Below are positions 27,328 through 34,398 of a stretch of 64,000 bases of DNA, piece by piece; the stretch's first letter is position 1; each line of letters begins with the position of its first letter. The notes under the pieces were generated by a model. It ran no database searches and had not been told where the DNA came from. It was given only the letters and a program-made list of their open reading frames with translations. The position numbers and the translations under genes are program-made. Origin of the DNA: Mesorhizobium helmanticense (GTDB lineage Bacteria > Pseudomonadota > Alphaproteobacteria > Rhizobiales > Rhizobiaceae); assembly GCF_003034915.1 (NCBI RefSeq), contig NZ_PZJX01000027.1, positions 124,001 through 188,000 of the forward strand, in the 5' to 3' direction.

Positions 27328-27469
27328 GGTGTGCCGATATTCAGGTGAGGCCGGACTGCAAACGGCGGCTTCCTGCGCTTCCGGTGCTCACGTACTTTAA
27401 GTACGCTCCGCTCCGGTTCTCGGAACCCACCATTTTCGACTCAGCCTGACCTGAATCTCAACACACCCT
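27326..27469. repeat. 144-base inverted-repeat element starting at the MBL stop codon
   Basis: AGGGTGTG and ATTCAGGTGAGGC on the left (27326-27350) pair with GCCTGACCTGAAT and CACACCCT on the right (27444-27469). The interior contains the palindrome CGTACTTTAAGTACG (27391-27405) and a GCTCCGGTTCTCGGAACC stretch that recurs, diverged, near 51890. This is a second repeat family, distinct from the TGCATGTCG type. Confidence 0.75.
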
Positions 27470-27500
27470 CGCGGGCCAACTTGGTTGGAGAGCCGGACAC

Positions 27501-27576
27501 AAAAAACGCCGGCCTCGCGGCCAGCGCTTTTGTTTTGGGGCAGGGAAGCCTTGAGGCGCTTCGCGCATCAAGGCTT
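27501..27576. terminator. Two hairpins between MBL and BA14K genes
   Basis: First hairpin at about 27501-27535: AAAAACGCCGGCC, loop TCGC, GGCCAGCGCTTTTGTTTT, usable on both strands. Second at 27546-27576: AAGCCTTGA-GGCGC-TTC-GCGCA-TCAAGGCTT, stem of about 13 bases. They separate two convergent genes. Confidence 0.6.
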
Positions 27577-27584
27577 TGTCGTTG

Positions 27585-27631
27585 TGCATGTCGTTATCCC
27601 AAAACCGCTGCGCACTTTTGGGCGACATGCA
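27585..27631. repeat. TGCATGTCG palindromic element abutting the BA14K stop codon
   Basis: TGCATGTCG at 27585-27593 pairs with CGACATGCA at 27623-27631, with the shared CCCAAAACCGCTGCGCACTT centre. The TAA stop of the BA14K gene is the very next triplet (27632-27634). Confidence 0.85.
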
Positions 27632-28054
27632 TTAGTTGGCGGTGCAGAAATGCTGTTCGCCGTCATAGCCGGTGAACGTGCCCGTGCGGGAATTGAAGCT
27701 CCGGTAGCGATCCGAACAGTATTCGTACCAGCCACGGGTCCATGGCTCGGCGTAGCCTTCATTGTAGGCGACCCGGGGTTCCACATAGTAGCGGCGCACC
27801 GGGGCCGGCCGCGGATAGCGATCATAATCGTCATAGCCGGGGTCGTAGTAGCGGGGCTGCGGATTGCTGAGCGCGCCGCCGATCAGGGCGCCGGCCGCGA
27901 GGCCGAGGACGCCGGCGGCGACAGCGTCGCCATTGCCATGGCCACGATGGTGGCGGTGGTAACGCCAATCGTCGGCGCTGGCCGCGGGCAAGGTCGCAAG
28001 CGTGGTTGCGACGACCGCGGCGGACAGGATGGCGGTCTTGAAAATTCGATTCAT
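27632..28054 (-). CDS. BA14K family protein
   Basis: A 140-residue secreted protein. Signal peptide MNRIFKTAILSAAVVATTLA with cleavage after about residue 27 (ASA-D). A His/Gly-rich stretch (HRHHRGHGNGDAVAAG) and a glycine-zipper helix GVLGLAAGALIGGALS follow, then a Tyr/Pro-rich linker and the BA14K C-terminal motif YCSDRYRSFNSRTGTFTGYD. BA14K is a Brucella immunoreactive, lectin-like surface protein family of Rhizobiales. Its stop codon abuts a palindromic repeat. Confidence 0.9.
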   Translation of the reverse strand: MNRIFKTAILSAAVVATTLATLPAASADDWRYHRHHRGHGNGDAVAAGVLGLAAGALIGGALSNPQPRYYDPGYDDYDRYPRPAPVRRYYVEPRVAYNEGYAEPWTRGWYEYCSDRYRSFNSRTGTFTGYDGEQHFCTAN

Positions 28055-28255
28055 ATCGGTCTCCTTCGTGCCGGCCCGGCAGTGGGAATGCGGTCCGGCT
28101 TTACCGAAGGCTAATAGGCGACCGTGGCTGAACGGGGGCTGAACGAAGTTGGCGGGTCGAAATCAGCGATCGGCCGCGGCACGGACGGCAAATATCGCAC
28201 GCTCATGCGGACCGAGGTCTCTAGCGCGGGAGCCGTTCGGCTGTCTTGAGCCGGC

Positions 28256-28468
28256 TCAGCCGACCGACAGGTTAACGGCTTTCGGACCCTTGCCGCGCTT
28301 GTCCGGCTCGGTGTCGAATGTCACTTTCTGCCCATCCTCAAGACCGGGAAGACCCGACGCCTGCACGGCCGAAATATGGACGAAGACATCCTTTGCGCCA
28401 TCATCCGGCGTGATGAAGCCGAAGCCCTTGGCATGATTGAAGAATTTGACGGTGCCGGTCTGCGGCAT
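28256..28468 (-). CDS. Cold-shock protein (CspA family)
   Basis: A 70-residue single cold-shock domain RNA-binding protein: [20 protein letters not shown] contains RNP1-like KGFGFI, and [14 protein letters not shown] contains RNP2 VFVHI. Start with AAGGAG upstream; an upstream in-frame ATG at 28492 lies before this site. It is the first of three closely related csp genes within 5 kb, with the paralogue at 28725 sharing most residues. Acts as a nucleic-acid chaperone in the cytoplasm. Confidence 0.95.
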   Translation of the reverse strand: MPQTGTVKFFNHAKGFGFITPDDGAKDVFVHISAVQASGLPGLEDGQKVTFDTEPDKRGKGPKAVNLSVG

Positions 28469-28599
28469 GGGAAGCTCCTTTGATCCCATCAAGTCAAGTC
28501 TCGGGCCGGCAAATGCCCGAGTGGAAATTTGTCCTTTATTTTAGCGCTATCGGCAAGTGAAAGTTTTTGCGGGCATTTTTGCTCGCCGTCCTCGATATG

Positions 28600-28630
28600 A
28601 AAAAGGCGCGACGATTATCGTCGCGCCTTC
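28600..28630 (-). terminator. Terminator of the csp gene at 28725
   Basis: AAGGCGCGACGA (28603-28614) pairs with TCGTCGCGCCTT (28618-28629); on the minus strand it is followed by TTTTTC. It lies about 95 bases after the stop of the 28725-28937 csp gene, between the two csp genes. Confidence 0.8.
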
Positions 28631-28724
28631 GAAAACTCGGATGCGGCCCTGGAAGCCGGTGCAGCCCGTGGAGAGGCTCATGGACGTTTCGCGTGTCCGA
28701 ACGGACTTGCGACGTTCCGATGGC

Positions 28725-28937
28725 TCAGGCCGCGCGGAGATTGACCGCCTTCGGACCCTTGCCCATGCGGTCAGGCTCGACGTCGAAGGTGACCTTCTGG
28801 CCATCGACGAGGGTGCGCAGGCCCGAAGCCTCGATCGCCGAGATATGGACGAACACGTCCTTGGCGCCGCCGTCTGGCGTGATGAAGCCGAAGCCTTTGG
28901 TAGCGTTGAAGAATTTAACGGTGCCGGTCTGGGCCAT
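28725..28937 (-). CDS. Cold-shock protein (CspA family)
   Basis: A 70-residue cold-shock domain protein: [37 protein letters not shown], ending [11 protein letters not shown]. The ATG at 28935-28937 has AAGGAG upstream. About 80 percent identical by eye to the csp product encoded at 28256-28468, suggesting tandem duplication; each has its own ribosome-binding site and this one has its own terminator, so they are separate transcription units. Upstream lies a gene-free stretch of 547 bases that could hold a long cold-responsive leader. Confidence 0.95.
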   Translation of the reverse strand: MAQTGTVKFFNATKGFGFITPDGGAKDVFVHISAIEASGLRTLVDGQKVTFDVEPDRMGKGPKAVNLRAA

Positions 28938-29484
28938 TGGGGAAACTCCTTCACCCGTGTCAGTCTTGTGGTTTGCCCGCCGCCTGGCGCCGTGGGCAAG
29001 TCCCGGTGGTTGCTTTCGGCAGTCATGCATTGGCGCATGGTCAAACCCCCCGCCGAAAAACGGGGCCGTCAGAGATTCACAGTATCGGGGAAAGGTCGTC
29101 CAAAACGTTCCGCTCTCCGGGTCGCAAATGCCCGAACACAAAATTTATCGCACGGAAACGTGATGGTTGCAAGATAGCGCCGCGGGCCGCCCAGATGGCG
29201 TCCCGACGCATGGCATCGATAGACCCGGGTGTTTGCTCGGTCATCGGCCAGAACCCGGCCACGCATGGTCCAGCAAGCGCTGTCCGCGCGGCACCCGTGA
29301 TGCGTCGATTGTTTCCGGCAGTCATCCAAAAAAACGGGGGATTGCATTTGTCGGCGGAATGGCGAGGATCGGTGTTGGCAGTTTGATTTTTGCGCATGTT
29401 CCTTTCCGAAAATAGATGTTCGGGGTCATGCGCCAGAGCGGAGCTCATTTTGCGCCGGAGCGGGGGCTCGAGGGAGGTATAGTC
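28938..29484. other. Gene-free stretch between csp and Kazal lipoprotein genes
   Basis: No frame here shows family similarity or a sound ribosome-binding site. The part next to the csp gene should hold its promoter and leader. At 29392-29433 there is a palindromic element with GCGCATG/CATGCGC arms around TTTCCGAAAATAGATGTTCGGG, related to the one at 34056-34101. Otherwise I see nothing. Confidence 0.5.
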
Positions 29485-29889
29485 ATGAGATTTCTTGCGG
29501 CAATCTTTTCGCGGCAAGGTTTTGCCATTCTGTTGTTGTCGGCAGTTCTTGCAGCCTGTACCGCGGTGGTGGTGGATGAAGGACCGGGGTACCCTCCGCC
29601 AAGGCCTGGACCGCAATTCTGCACCAAGCAGTATGATCCGGTCTGCGCCCGGCGCGGCGGCGACCGCCAGACTTTCGCCAACGCCTGCCTTGCGGAGCGG
29701 GCCGGATACCGCATCATTCGCGACGGCCAATGCCGCGACGGCGGCGGTGGTGGTGGCGAAGAGCAGACATTCTGCACGCGCGAATATGCTCCGGTCTGCG
29801 CCAGGCGCCGTGGCGAACTGCGCACCTTCCCCAATGCGTGCGAGGCCCGCGCCGCCGACTACCGGGTGGTCGACGACGGCCCCTGCTGA
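29485..29889 (+). CDS. Lipoprotein with two Kazal-type protease-inhibitor domains
   Basis: A 134-residue secreted protein. Lipoprotein signal ending LLLSAVLAAC, acylated Cys at residue 25. After a Pro-rich linker come two direct repeats of about 39 residues: FCTKQYDPVCARRGGDRQTF plus ANACLAERAGY, then FCTREYAPVCARRRGELRTF plus PNACEARAADY, joined by GGGGGGE. The C-x(6)-PVCA-x-TF-x-NAC spacing is the Kazal core. Predicted to be envelope-anchored and to bind or inhibit serine proteases. The ATG has GGGAGG upstream. Confidence 0.88.
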   Translation: MRFLAAIFSRQGFAILLLSAVLAACTAVVVDEGPGYPPPRPGPQFCTKQYDPVCARRGGDRQTFANACLAERAGYRIIRDGQCRDGGGGGGEEQTFCTREYAPVCARRRGELRTFPNACEARAADYRVVDDGPC

Positions 29890-29901
29890 GGGCACGGCTC
29901 T

Positions 29902-29963
29902 CCTATCTCCCCCGTGCTGGGGGAGATAGGGCTTGCCCATCTGGAGATAGGGCTCGCCCATCT
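29902..29963. repeat. Hairpin plus 21-base tandem repeat between convergent genes
   Basis: CCTATCTCCCCC and GGGGGAGATAGG (29902-29930) form a 12-base stem. The 21-base unit GGAGATAGGGCTTGCCCATC(T) then occurs twice in tandem (29922-29942 and 29943-29963). It lies between the Kazal and EAL genes and may act as a bidirectional terminator. It resembles the CTCCCCC-type element found at 40511 and 48365. Confidence 0.7.
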
Positions 29964-29990
29964 ATCGGCTGGACATCCTTGTGGCGGCCT

Positions 29991-31544
29991 CTACGCCGAC
30001 TGTTTCATCTTGCCGTAATAGGCGATGAACTCAGCCGCGGGCATCGGCTTGGCAAACAGCCAGCCTTGGCCATAGTCGACATCGCGCTCCAGCAGATAGT
30101 CGGCCTGGGCCTGCGTCTCCACGCCTTCGGCAACGATCTTCAGCTTCAACGTCTTGGCCATGTCGATGATATGCGGCGTGACGGAACTGGTGGCGGAATT
30201 CGTGGCGATCGTGTCGATGAAGGACTTGTCGATCTTCAGCGCATCGAGCGGCAGTCCTTCGAGATGGGAGAGGCTGGAATAGCCGGTGCCGAAATCGTCG
30301 ATCGCCACCGCGTGACCAAGCTCGCGGGCGCGGATGAGGGTCGAACGCGCTGAATCGATATTGACGAAACCGCGCTCCGTCGCCTCCAGCCAGATCTGCC
30401 GAGGCCGAATTCCCGTGTGCTGCAGGGCCTTTTCGATGACGGGGAGGATCCTTGCCGTTTCGACGTCGGCGGGACCGAGATTGATCGCGATGTGGAGGGA
30501 ACGATTGGCGACGAGGAGCCGGTTCAAGTCAAGAACCACATGGGCTACCACCTGGTCCGTGATCGCCGCGATCAGGCCGCTCTCTTCGGCCAGTGGGATG
30601 AAGAGATCGGGCCGGACCAGCGAGCCGTCCGGGCGCCTCCAGCGCACCAGAGCTTCCGCTCCGATGCATCTGCCGGTCCTGAGTTCGACGATCGGCTGAT
30701 AGTGGACGATGAATTCGCGCTTGCGCACGGCAATCTGCAATTCTCTCAGCGGCGACAGCCGCCGTCGCGACAGCCAGACAACCGTGCCAATGGCGAAGGC
30801 GGCGATAAAGGCGCCAAGCGGAAGCAGCAGCAATCGCTGCCTGCGCACACTGTCCACGATCTGGCTTTCCGGTTCGCTCGCCACGGCGATCCAGTCCGCC
30901 CCGCGCGCGGTGGCGAACAGATGGCCGTCGTCAAGGCCCTTGCCGGGGCCGGCGATGATCCTGCCGATGCGGGCGGAATCCGGCCCGTTCAGCGTGCCGA
31001 GCAGGATGCCTTGGTTGGTTGCCAGAGCAAGCTGAATGCCGGGATCGACGATGACGTCGACAAAGCGCACGGGATCGACAAGGACATTGTGGTCCTTGTA
31101 GCGCAGCGCCATCAGCGGATGGTCATGGTTGGCCAAGGGCAGCATGCGCGCCGTGACGGCAACGCCGTCCCGCGTGGTGAAATCCGGAGCGGTTTGCGCG
31201 ACGCTCCCCTCGGTCGGCCCCCAGGACGTGCATTTGAGCAGGCCATTTTCGAAATAGCCCATTTCCTCGATCGCGCGCGTGTTGATGGTGAGTTGCCGCA
31301 TGCGGGCGATATGGCCATCCGAGCAGCGGTCGCTGGCAAACCGGTCGATCTCGCGCAGTGCTTCGGTCGCATCCCTAAGGGATATGTCGGCCCTGGCGAT
31401 GGCGAGGTTGGCGAACAGCGCCAGGCGGTCATGCTCTTCCTGAAGCGCCAGGACCCATGAAAAGTGGAACATCGCCACGATGGGCACGATGGCGCCGAGC
31501 AAGGCCAACACCACCGCGGTCACGATGATGCGCGGCCTGTCCAT
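29991..31544 (-). CDS. Membrane-bound cyclic-di-GMP phosphodiesterase (CSS-motif + EAL)
   Basis: A 517-residue inner-membrane protein. Helices at about 8-34 and 237-258 enclose a periplasmic CSS-type sensor with Cys74 and Cys105 (CTS motif), which in PdeC-type enzymes respond to disulfide state. The C-terminal EAL domain starts near residue 268 and keeps catalytic elements: EAL at 297-299, INLGPAD, LEATERG, DDFGTGYSSL, LKIDKSF and EGVETQ. There is no GGDEF domain. Predicted to hydrolyse c-di-GMP in the cytoplasm and influence motility/biofilm. Monocistronic. Confidence 0.93.
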   Translation of the reverse strand: MDRPRIIVTAVVLALLGAIVPIVAMFHFSWVLALQEEHDRLALFANLAIARADISLRDATEALREIDRFASDRCSDGHIARMRQLTINTRAIEEMGYFENGLLKCTSWGPTEGSVAQTAPDFTTRDGVAVTARMLPLANHDHPLMALRYKDHNVLVDPVRFVDVIVDPGIQLALATNQGILLGTLNGPDSARIGRIIAGPGKGLDDGHLFATARGADWIAVASEPESQIVDSVRRQRLLLLPLGAFIAAFAIGTVVWLSRRRLSPLRELQIAVRKREFIVHYQPIVELRTGRCIGAEALVRWRRPDGSLVRPDLFIPLAEESGLIAAITDQVVAHVVLDLNRLLVANRSLHIAINLGPADVETARILPVIEKALQHTGIRPRQIWLEATERGFVNIDSARSTLIRARELGHAVAIDDFGTGYSSLSHLEGLPLDALKIDKSFIDTIATNSATSSVTPHIIDMAKTLKLKIVAEGVETQAQADYLLERDVDYGQGWLFAKPMPAAEFIAYYGKMKQSA

Positions 31545-31696
31545 ATGCGCCTCCTGCCTTCGGCCGGCGATGACCTGCCGGGTTCACGCGCAATCCCGCC
31601 GGACGGGCACCGAGCCTCGTTCCAGCGGACCCTTATATGGCTTCGACGTTACGTGACCTTTAATGCGATCCGCGTCGTGGTCGGGTGGGCGCAGTG

Positions 31697-31936
31697 TTAC
31701 TCATCCAGCGTCGGATATGTCCCATCCGCTGGCCCGGCATAGAGCTCACAGCCGCTCTCGTCGGAAATACGCAGACGGTCGGGGATTTGTGGCATCGCCA
31801 GCGTGTGGAACAGCGCGCTGGCGCCGTGCAAGGCGGCACGCAGGTTCGGTGCTTCGAGCGGCACCCTGTCGAGCTTCGCTTCGGCGGCATGGCGCGAACG
31901 ATAGAACTCGACGACGAAGTTCACGCATGCCTCCAT
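31697..31936 (-). CDS. Small hypothetical protein
   Basis: A 79-residue soluble protein beginning MEACVNFVVEFYRSRHAAEA, with LRAALHGASALFHTLAMPQI and SDESGCELYAGP. No domain recognised. The ATG at 31934-31936 was preferred to one seven codons upstream. Codon use (GC-rich third positions) fits a real gene. It belongs to a stretch of very small genes between 31.7 and 34.4 kb. Confidence 0.6.
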   Translation of the reverse strand: MEACVNFVVEFYRSRHAAEAKLDRVPLEAPNLRAALHGASALFHTLAMPQIPDRLRISDESGCELYAGPADGTYPTLDE

Positions 31937-32030
31937 GTTGCGGCCGGAATGCCGCAATCCTGCGGTCGCACCAGCCCCGGTGCGCGCGTCGTCCGGCTTG
32001 AAGAGGCCAGCGCGGCGGGATGGGACAGTT

Positions 32031-32168
32031 CTAGCTCCTGGACTTCGGCTTCAAACCGGCTTCCGCCTGCTTTACGGCCGAACCGAAGGGCGAGGCAGGC
32101 ACTGCCGCCGTCTTGTCCTTCTTGGGCTTGCGTATCTCGCGATTGCTGCGCTGTTGACCCTTGGCCAT
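32031..32168 (-). CDS. 45-residue basic protein
   Basis: A very short gene starting at the ATG complementary to 32166-32168, with AAGGAT upstream, and ending at the TAG complementary to 32031-32033. The protein begins MAKGQQRSNREIRKPKKDKT and ends AEAGLKPKSRS. It is Lys/Arg-rich and predicted disordered; proteins of the form MAKGQ-x-RSNRE-x-KKPK are a small family in Rhizobiales. Function unknown, perhaps nucleic-acid associated. Its start is 36 bases from the palindromic element at 32204. Confidence 0.7.
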   Translation of the reverse strand: MAKGQQRSNREIRKPKKDKTAAVPASPFGSAVKQAEAGLKPKSRS

Positions 32169-32203
32169 CTTCTGATCCTTCGAATGTTGGCGGTTGATGC
32201 TGG

Positions 32204-32299
32204 CTTAAAGCGCGTCGCCTTTGAACGGATTCATGCGACGCGCTTTAAGCTCTTGTTTTTGTGCATGTCGTTGTCGCAAAACTTTCGAGCGACATGCAT
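32204..32299. repeat. Composite palindromic element, second copy
   Basis: Unit A at 32204-32249 has a perfect 15-base stem: CTTAAAGCGCGTCGC with GCGACGCGCTTTAAG. Linker CTCTTGTTTTT, then a shortened unit B at 32262-32299 (TGCATGTCG...CGACATGCA with part of the centre deleted). The last base is shared with the TAA stop of the minus-strand gene at 32299. Confidence 0.85.
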
Positions 32300-32547
32300 T
32301 AGCTTGCCGGATTGTCGGCCGCTTCGAGATTGTCTTCCGTGGTCACCCGTTCATAGGTCTCCTGGTCGCTGCGGATGCGGTATTGCGGCGAACCGTCCTT
32401 GACCGGCAGCTTGCTCTTGATCTGGAACAGTTCCGCAGCCTTCTGGACAAGGCCGGTACGGCTCTTCATGCGGACTGTCTGGCCAATTGTGAAAAGATGC
32501 GCCGGCGTGTCGGTGCGCGGGCGCGCATTCTGCTGGAAGCGGATCAT
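32299..32547 (-). CDS. Small hypothetical protein
   Basis: An 82-residue protein: MIRFQQNARPRTDTPAHLFT, then GQTVRMKSRTGLVQKAAELF and YRIRSDQETYERVTTEDNLE. It looks like a small beta-barrel-type domain, but no family is recognised; similar short proteins are common in rhizobia. Its ATG overlaps the stop of the upstream gene (ATGA at 32544-32547), so the two form an operon. Its TAA stop is fused to the palindromic element. Confidence 0.65.
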   Translation of the reverse strand: MIRFQQNARPRTDTPAHLFTIGQTVRMKSRTGLVQKAAELFQIKSKLPVKDGSPQYRIRSDQETYERVTTEDNLEAADNPAS

Positions 32548-32810
32548 GCGGCGTTCTCCCTATCGAGTCTCAGCGCGGTTTCGAGTTCGGCGTGGTCGAC
32601 GGCGACAAGCTGGCTGGTCGCGCTTTTCACCGTCCTTGCCGGCAGGTGGATGAAGGTTGCGACACGGCGCCAGGCAAGCCACGACATGCCGTCAATCAGC
32701 TCTTCGTCATGGTCGATGTCGTAGTCTCCCGCCGGCAACTTTCCTTCCAGCCCGCCGAGCACGAAGGGTGCCTCGAAATGCGCGATGGAATGCGTGGTGC
32801 GGCCAGACAT
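32544..32810 (-). CDS. Small hypothetical protein
   Basis: An 88-residue protein starting MSGRTTHSIAHFEAPFVLGG, with GDYDIDHDEELIDGMSWLAW and RVATFIHLPA. The start at 32808-32810 has GAGG upstream; the longer open frame is not convincing. It is the first gene of a coupled pair with 32299-32547. Not recognised; Trp/Asp content suggests a folded domain. Confidence 0.65.
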   Translation of the reverse strand: MSGRTTHSIAHFEAPFVLGGLEGKLPAGDYDIDHDEELIDGMSWLAWRRVATFIHLPARTVKSATSQLVAVDHAELETALRLDRENAA

Positions 32811-32874
32811 TCTTTTACCTCGAAGTTCTATGATGGCATCGGCATCGTGCCTGGAAGCAAAGCGTCTGCCTGAA

Positions 32875-32903
32875 AGCAAAAAAGCGGGGACGAACCCCGC
32901 TTC
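32875..32903 (-). terminator. Terminator of the third csp gene
   Basis: AAGCGGGG and CCCCGCTT around ACGAA form an 8-base stem; on the minus strand it is followed by TTTTTTGC. It lies about 90 bases after the csp stop at 32989. Confidence 0.8.
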
Positions 32904-32988
32904 TCCTATCACCGGCAATCGCTGGAGATGAGCCTCTTTCGAGAGCTGCCAGTACATCCGTGGTCAGCGTTCATCGCATTCGGCCGGG

Positions 32989-33195
32989 TCAGATCAGTTG
33001 CAGATTGGCGGCCGACTCGCGGCCCTTGGTGTCACGCTCCAGATCGAACTGCAGTTTCTGGCCTTCGGCCAGGCCGGGGAAGCCAGCGCGTTCGAGCGCG
33101 CTGACATGGACGAAGACGTCCTTGCCGCCATCGGCCGGCTGAATGAATCCGAAGCCCTTCTGGCCGTTGTAGAATTTCACGGTTCCCGTGTTCAT
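32989..33195 (-). CDS. Cold-shock protein (CspA family), divergent paralogue
   Basis: A 68-residue cold-shock domain protein: MNTGTVKFYNGQKGFGFIQP, DVFVHVSALERAGFPGL, ending GRESAANLQLI. RNP1 and RNP2 motifs are intact, but it differs from the two csp products near 28.5 kb at many positions (KFYN for KFFN, EGQKLQFDLERD). The ATG at 33193-33195 was chosen over one five codons upstream. The 330 bases upstream are AT-rich for this genome and probably hold promoter and leader. Confidence 0.93.
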   Translation of the reverse strand: MNTGTVKFYNGQKGFGFIQPADGGKDVFVHVSALERAGFPGLAEGQKLQFDLERDTKGRESAANLQLI

Positions 33196-33523
33196 GTGAG
33201 TGTCTTTCAAAGAGAGAAATGAACGCTGGGCAAAATGCGCCGCGCGTTCCTGTATCGGGGATTTGGAATGAGTTTGGCGGGTCGAAAACCTCTGACGCCG
33301 CGAGATGCCAAGCTTGGCCCAAAAACGATCTCATACCATTAATCCAAAATTGTGGTTTTTTCAAGAAAATTTCCGAGAAAATTCGACTAATTCGGAAATT
33401 TACCCCATATAAATTTTCAAGAATTCTGCTACGGTAAAACAATATCAAAAAATTCCTTATTGAGATCGCTAGAATAATTATTCTGGCGCCTGGACTTATT
33501 TTTTCCGGAAAGGACAAAAATCT
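33196..33523. other. AT-rich gene-free stretch upstream of csp
   Basis: From about 33330 to 33520 the sequence is clearly AT-richer than its surroundings, with runs such as GGTTTTTTCAAG and CAATATCAAAAAATT. No gene is seen. It separates divergent genes and should contain the csp promoter/leader and the promoter for the small genes at 33524 and 33723. Confidence 0.5.
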
Positions 33524-33706
33524 ATGAGAGTCATGAAAACACCTGATGGTCCGGCCGTAAAAATCAAGGCGATGGTCAAGTTCCCAAAAGTCATGTCGGC
33601 GCGCCTGACGATAAGAAGCGATGAGGCGGCACGGCGGAAGATCGCAGACACCGACGGCACGCTGCGGCGGGCGCGTCAACTTGCCGAAAGCAATCGCCTT
33701 ATTTGA
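33524..33706 (+). CDS. Small basic hypothetical protein
   Basis: A 60-residue protein, MRVMKTPDGPAVKIKAMVKF then RLTIRSDEAARRKIADTDGT, ending in a helical basic stretch. AAAGGA lies 11 bases upstream of the ATG. It precedes the gene at 33723 by 17 bases on the same strand. No family recognised; could be spurious, but position, site and composition favour a real short gene. Confidence 0.5.
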   Translation: MRVMKTPDGPAVKIKAMVKFPKVMSARLTIRSDEAARRKIADTDGTLRRARQLAESNRLI

Positions 33707-33722
33707 CGCGGAGGAAATGCGA

Positions 33723-34031
33723 ATGAACAGTATCAGAAGCCTCTGCGCCGCCTCCGCTGATGCGAAAGACGGCAGTCTGGGCCAGATGAACCATGACTAT
33801 GGGCGGCGCATCGAGATGAACAGATCGTGGACCATCTATCACGTGTTTACCGGCGTTCCGGCCGAAGTCGGTGCGCGTTCCATGGTGGGTCTTAGCAAAG
33901 TTGATGCTACCGCCGGGATGCTGTTCCTGAATTCCCACAATTTGGAAAGGCGCAGGACATCGTTCCTGCAGAATGCACGTTCCCGTGGCTTCAGCGAGCG
34001 CTGCGGCGCTACACGTCCCCTGGACGCGTAA
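33723..34031 (+). CDS. Small hypothetical protein
   Basis: A 102-residue protein. The conserved-looking core is MNRSWTIYHVFTGVPAEVGA followed by SMVGLSKVDATAGMLFLNSH, a pattern I associate with short rhizobial proteins of unknown role. Start taken at the ATG at 33723, eight bases after GGAGG; ATG 33717 is too close to that site. Probably cotranscribed with 33524-33706. Confidence 0.6.
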   Translation: MNSIRSLCAASADAKDGSLGQMNHDYGRRIEMNRSWTIYHVFTGVPAEVGARSMVGLSKVDATAGMLFLNSHNLERRRTSFLQNARSRGFSERCGATRPLDA

Positions 34032-34055
34032 GGGACGCTGCAGCACTCTGATTTT

Positions 34056-34101
34056 GCGCATGATCCTTGTCCGGGAAATCCGTTTTTCTCGGATCATGCG
34101 C
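34056..34101. repeat. Palindromic element with GCGCATGATCC arms
   Basis: GCGCATGATCC (34056-34066) pairs perfectly with GGATCATGCGC (34091-34101) around CCGGGAAATCCG. It lies 14 bases upstream of the DUF1488 start, so it will be in that gene's leader. Confidence 0.8.
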
Positions 34102-34115
34102 CAAGGAATTCGACC

Positions 34116-34382
34116 ATGACGCTCAATTTCCCCAACCCCAGCCGCTCCTATGACGCAGCGGCCAAGCGTATTCGTTTCACCGGCCATGACGGCATGTTCG
34201 AAGTGCCCTTCTTCGTGGAGATTGCCGCGCTTTCGGCGGCAAGTCCGGTCACGACCGGAGCGGAGGCCGAATATCTCAGCGCGTTCGATGCGAAGCGCTC
34301 CTCGATCCAGGATGTCGCGCGGGAAGCCTATTCGCATGGTCGCAAGAACATGTATGTGCTGACCCAGGCAGATTTCCGGTAG
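34116..34382 (+). CDS. DUF1488 domain-containing protein
   Basis: An 88-residue protein, MTLNFPNPSRSYDAAAKRIR, GHDGMFEVPFFVEIAALSAA and YSHGRKNMYVLTQADF, matching the DUF1488 family found throughout Rhizobiales. The ATG follows an AAGGAATT site that itself follows a strong palindrome. No function is known for the family. Confidence 0.88.
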   Translation: MTLNFPNPSRSYDAAAKRIRFTGHDGMFEVPFFVEIAALSAASPVTTGAEAEYLSAFDAKRSSIQDVAREAYSHGRKNMYVLTQADFR

Positions 34383-34398
34383 GCTTGCCCGCAAACCC

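Noticed and set aside
23479-27631. CRISPR array
   Set aside because: The repeats are palindromic, few, and separated by kilobases or genes, with no regular spacers and no cas genes.
29077-29961. 294-codon minus frame over the Kazal gene
   Set aside because: Antisense to a clear lipoprotein gene; begins inside tandem repeats and has no domain.
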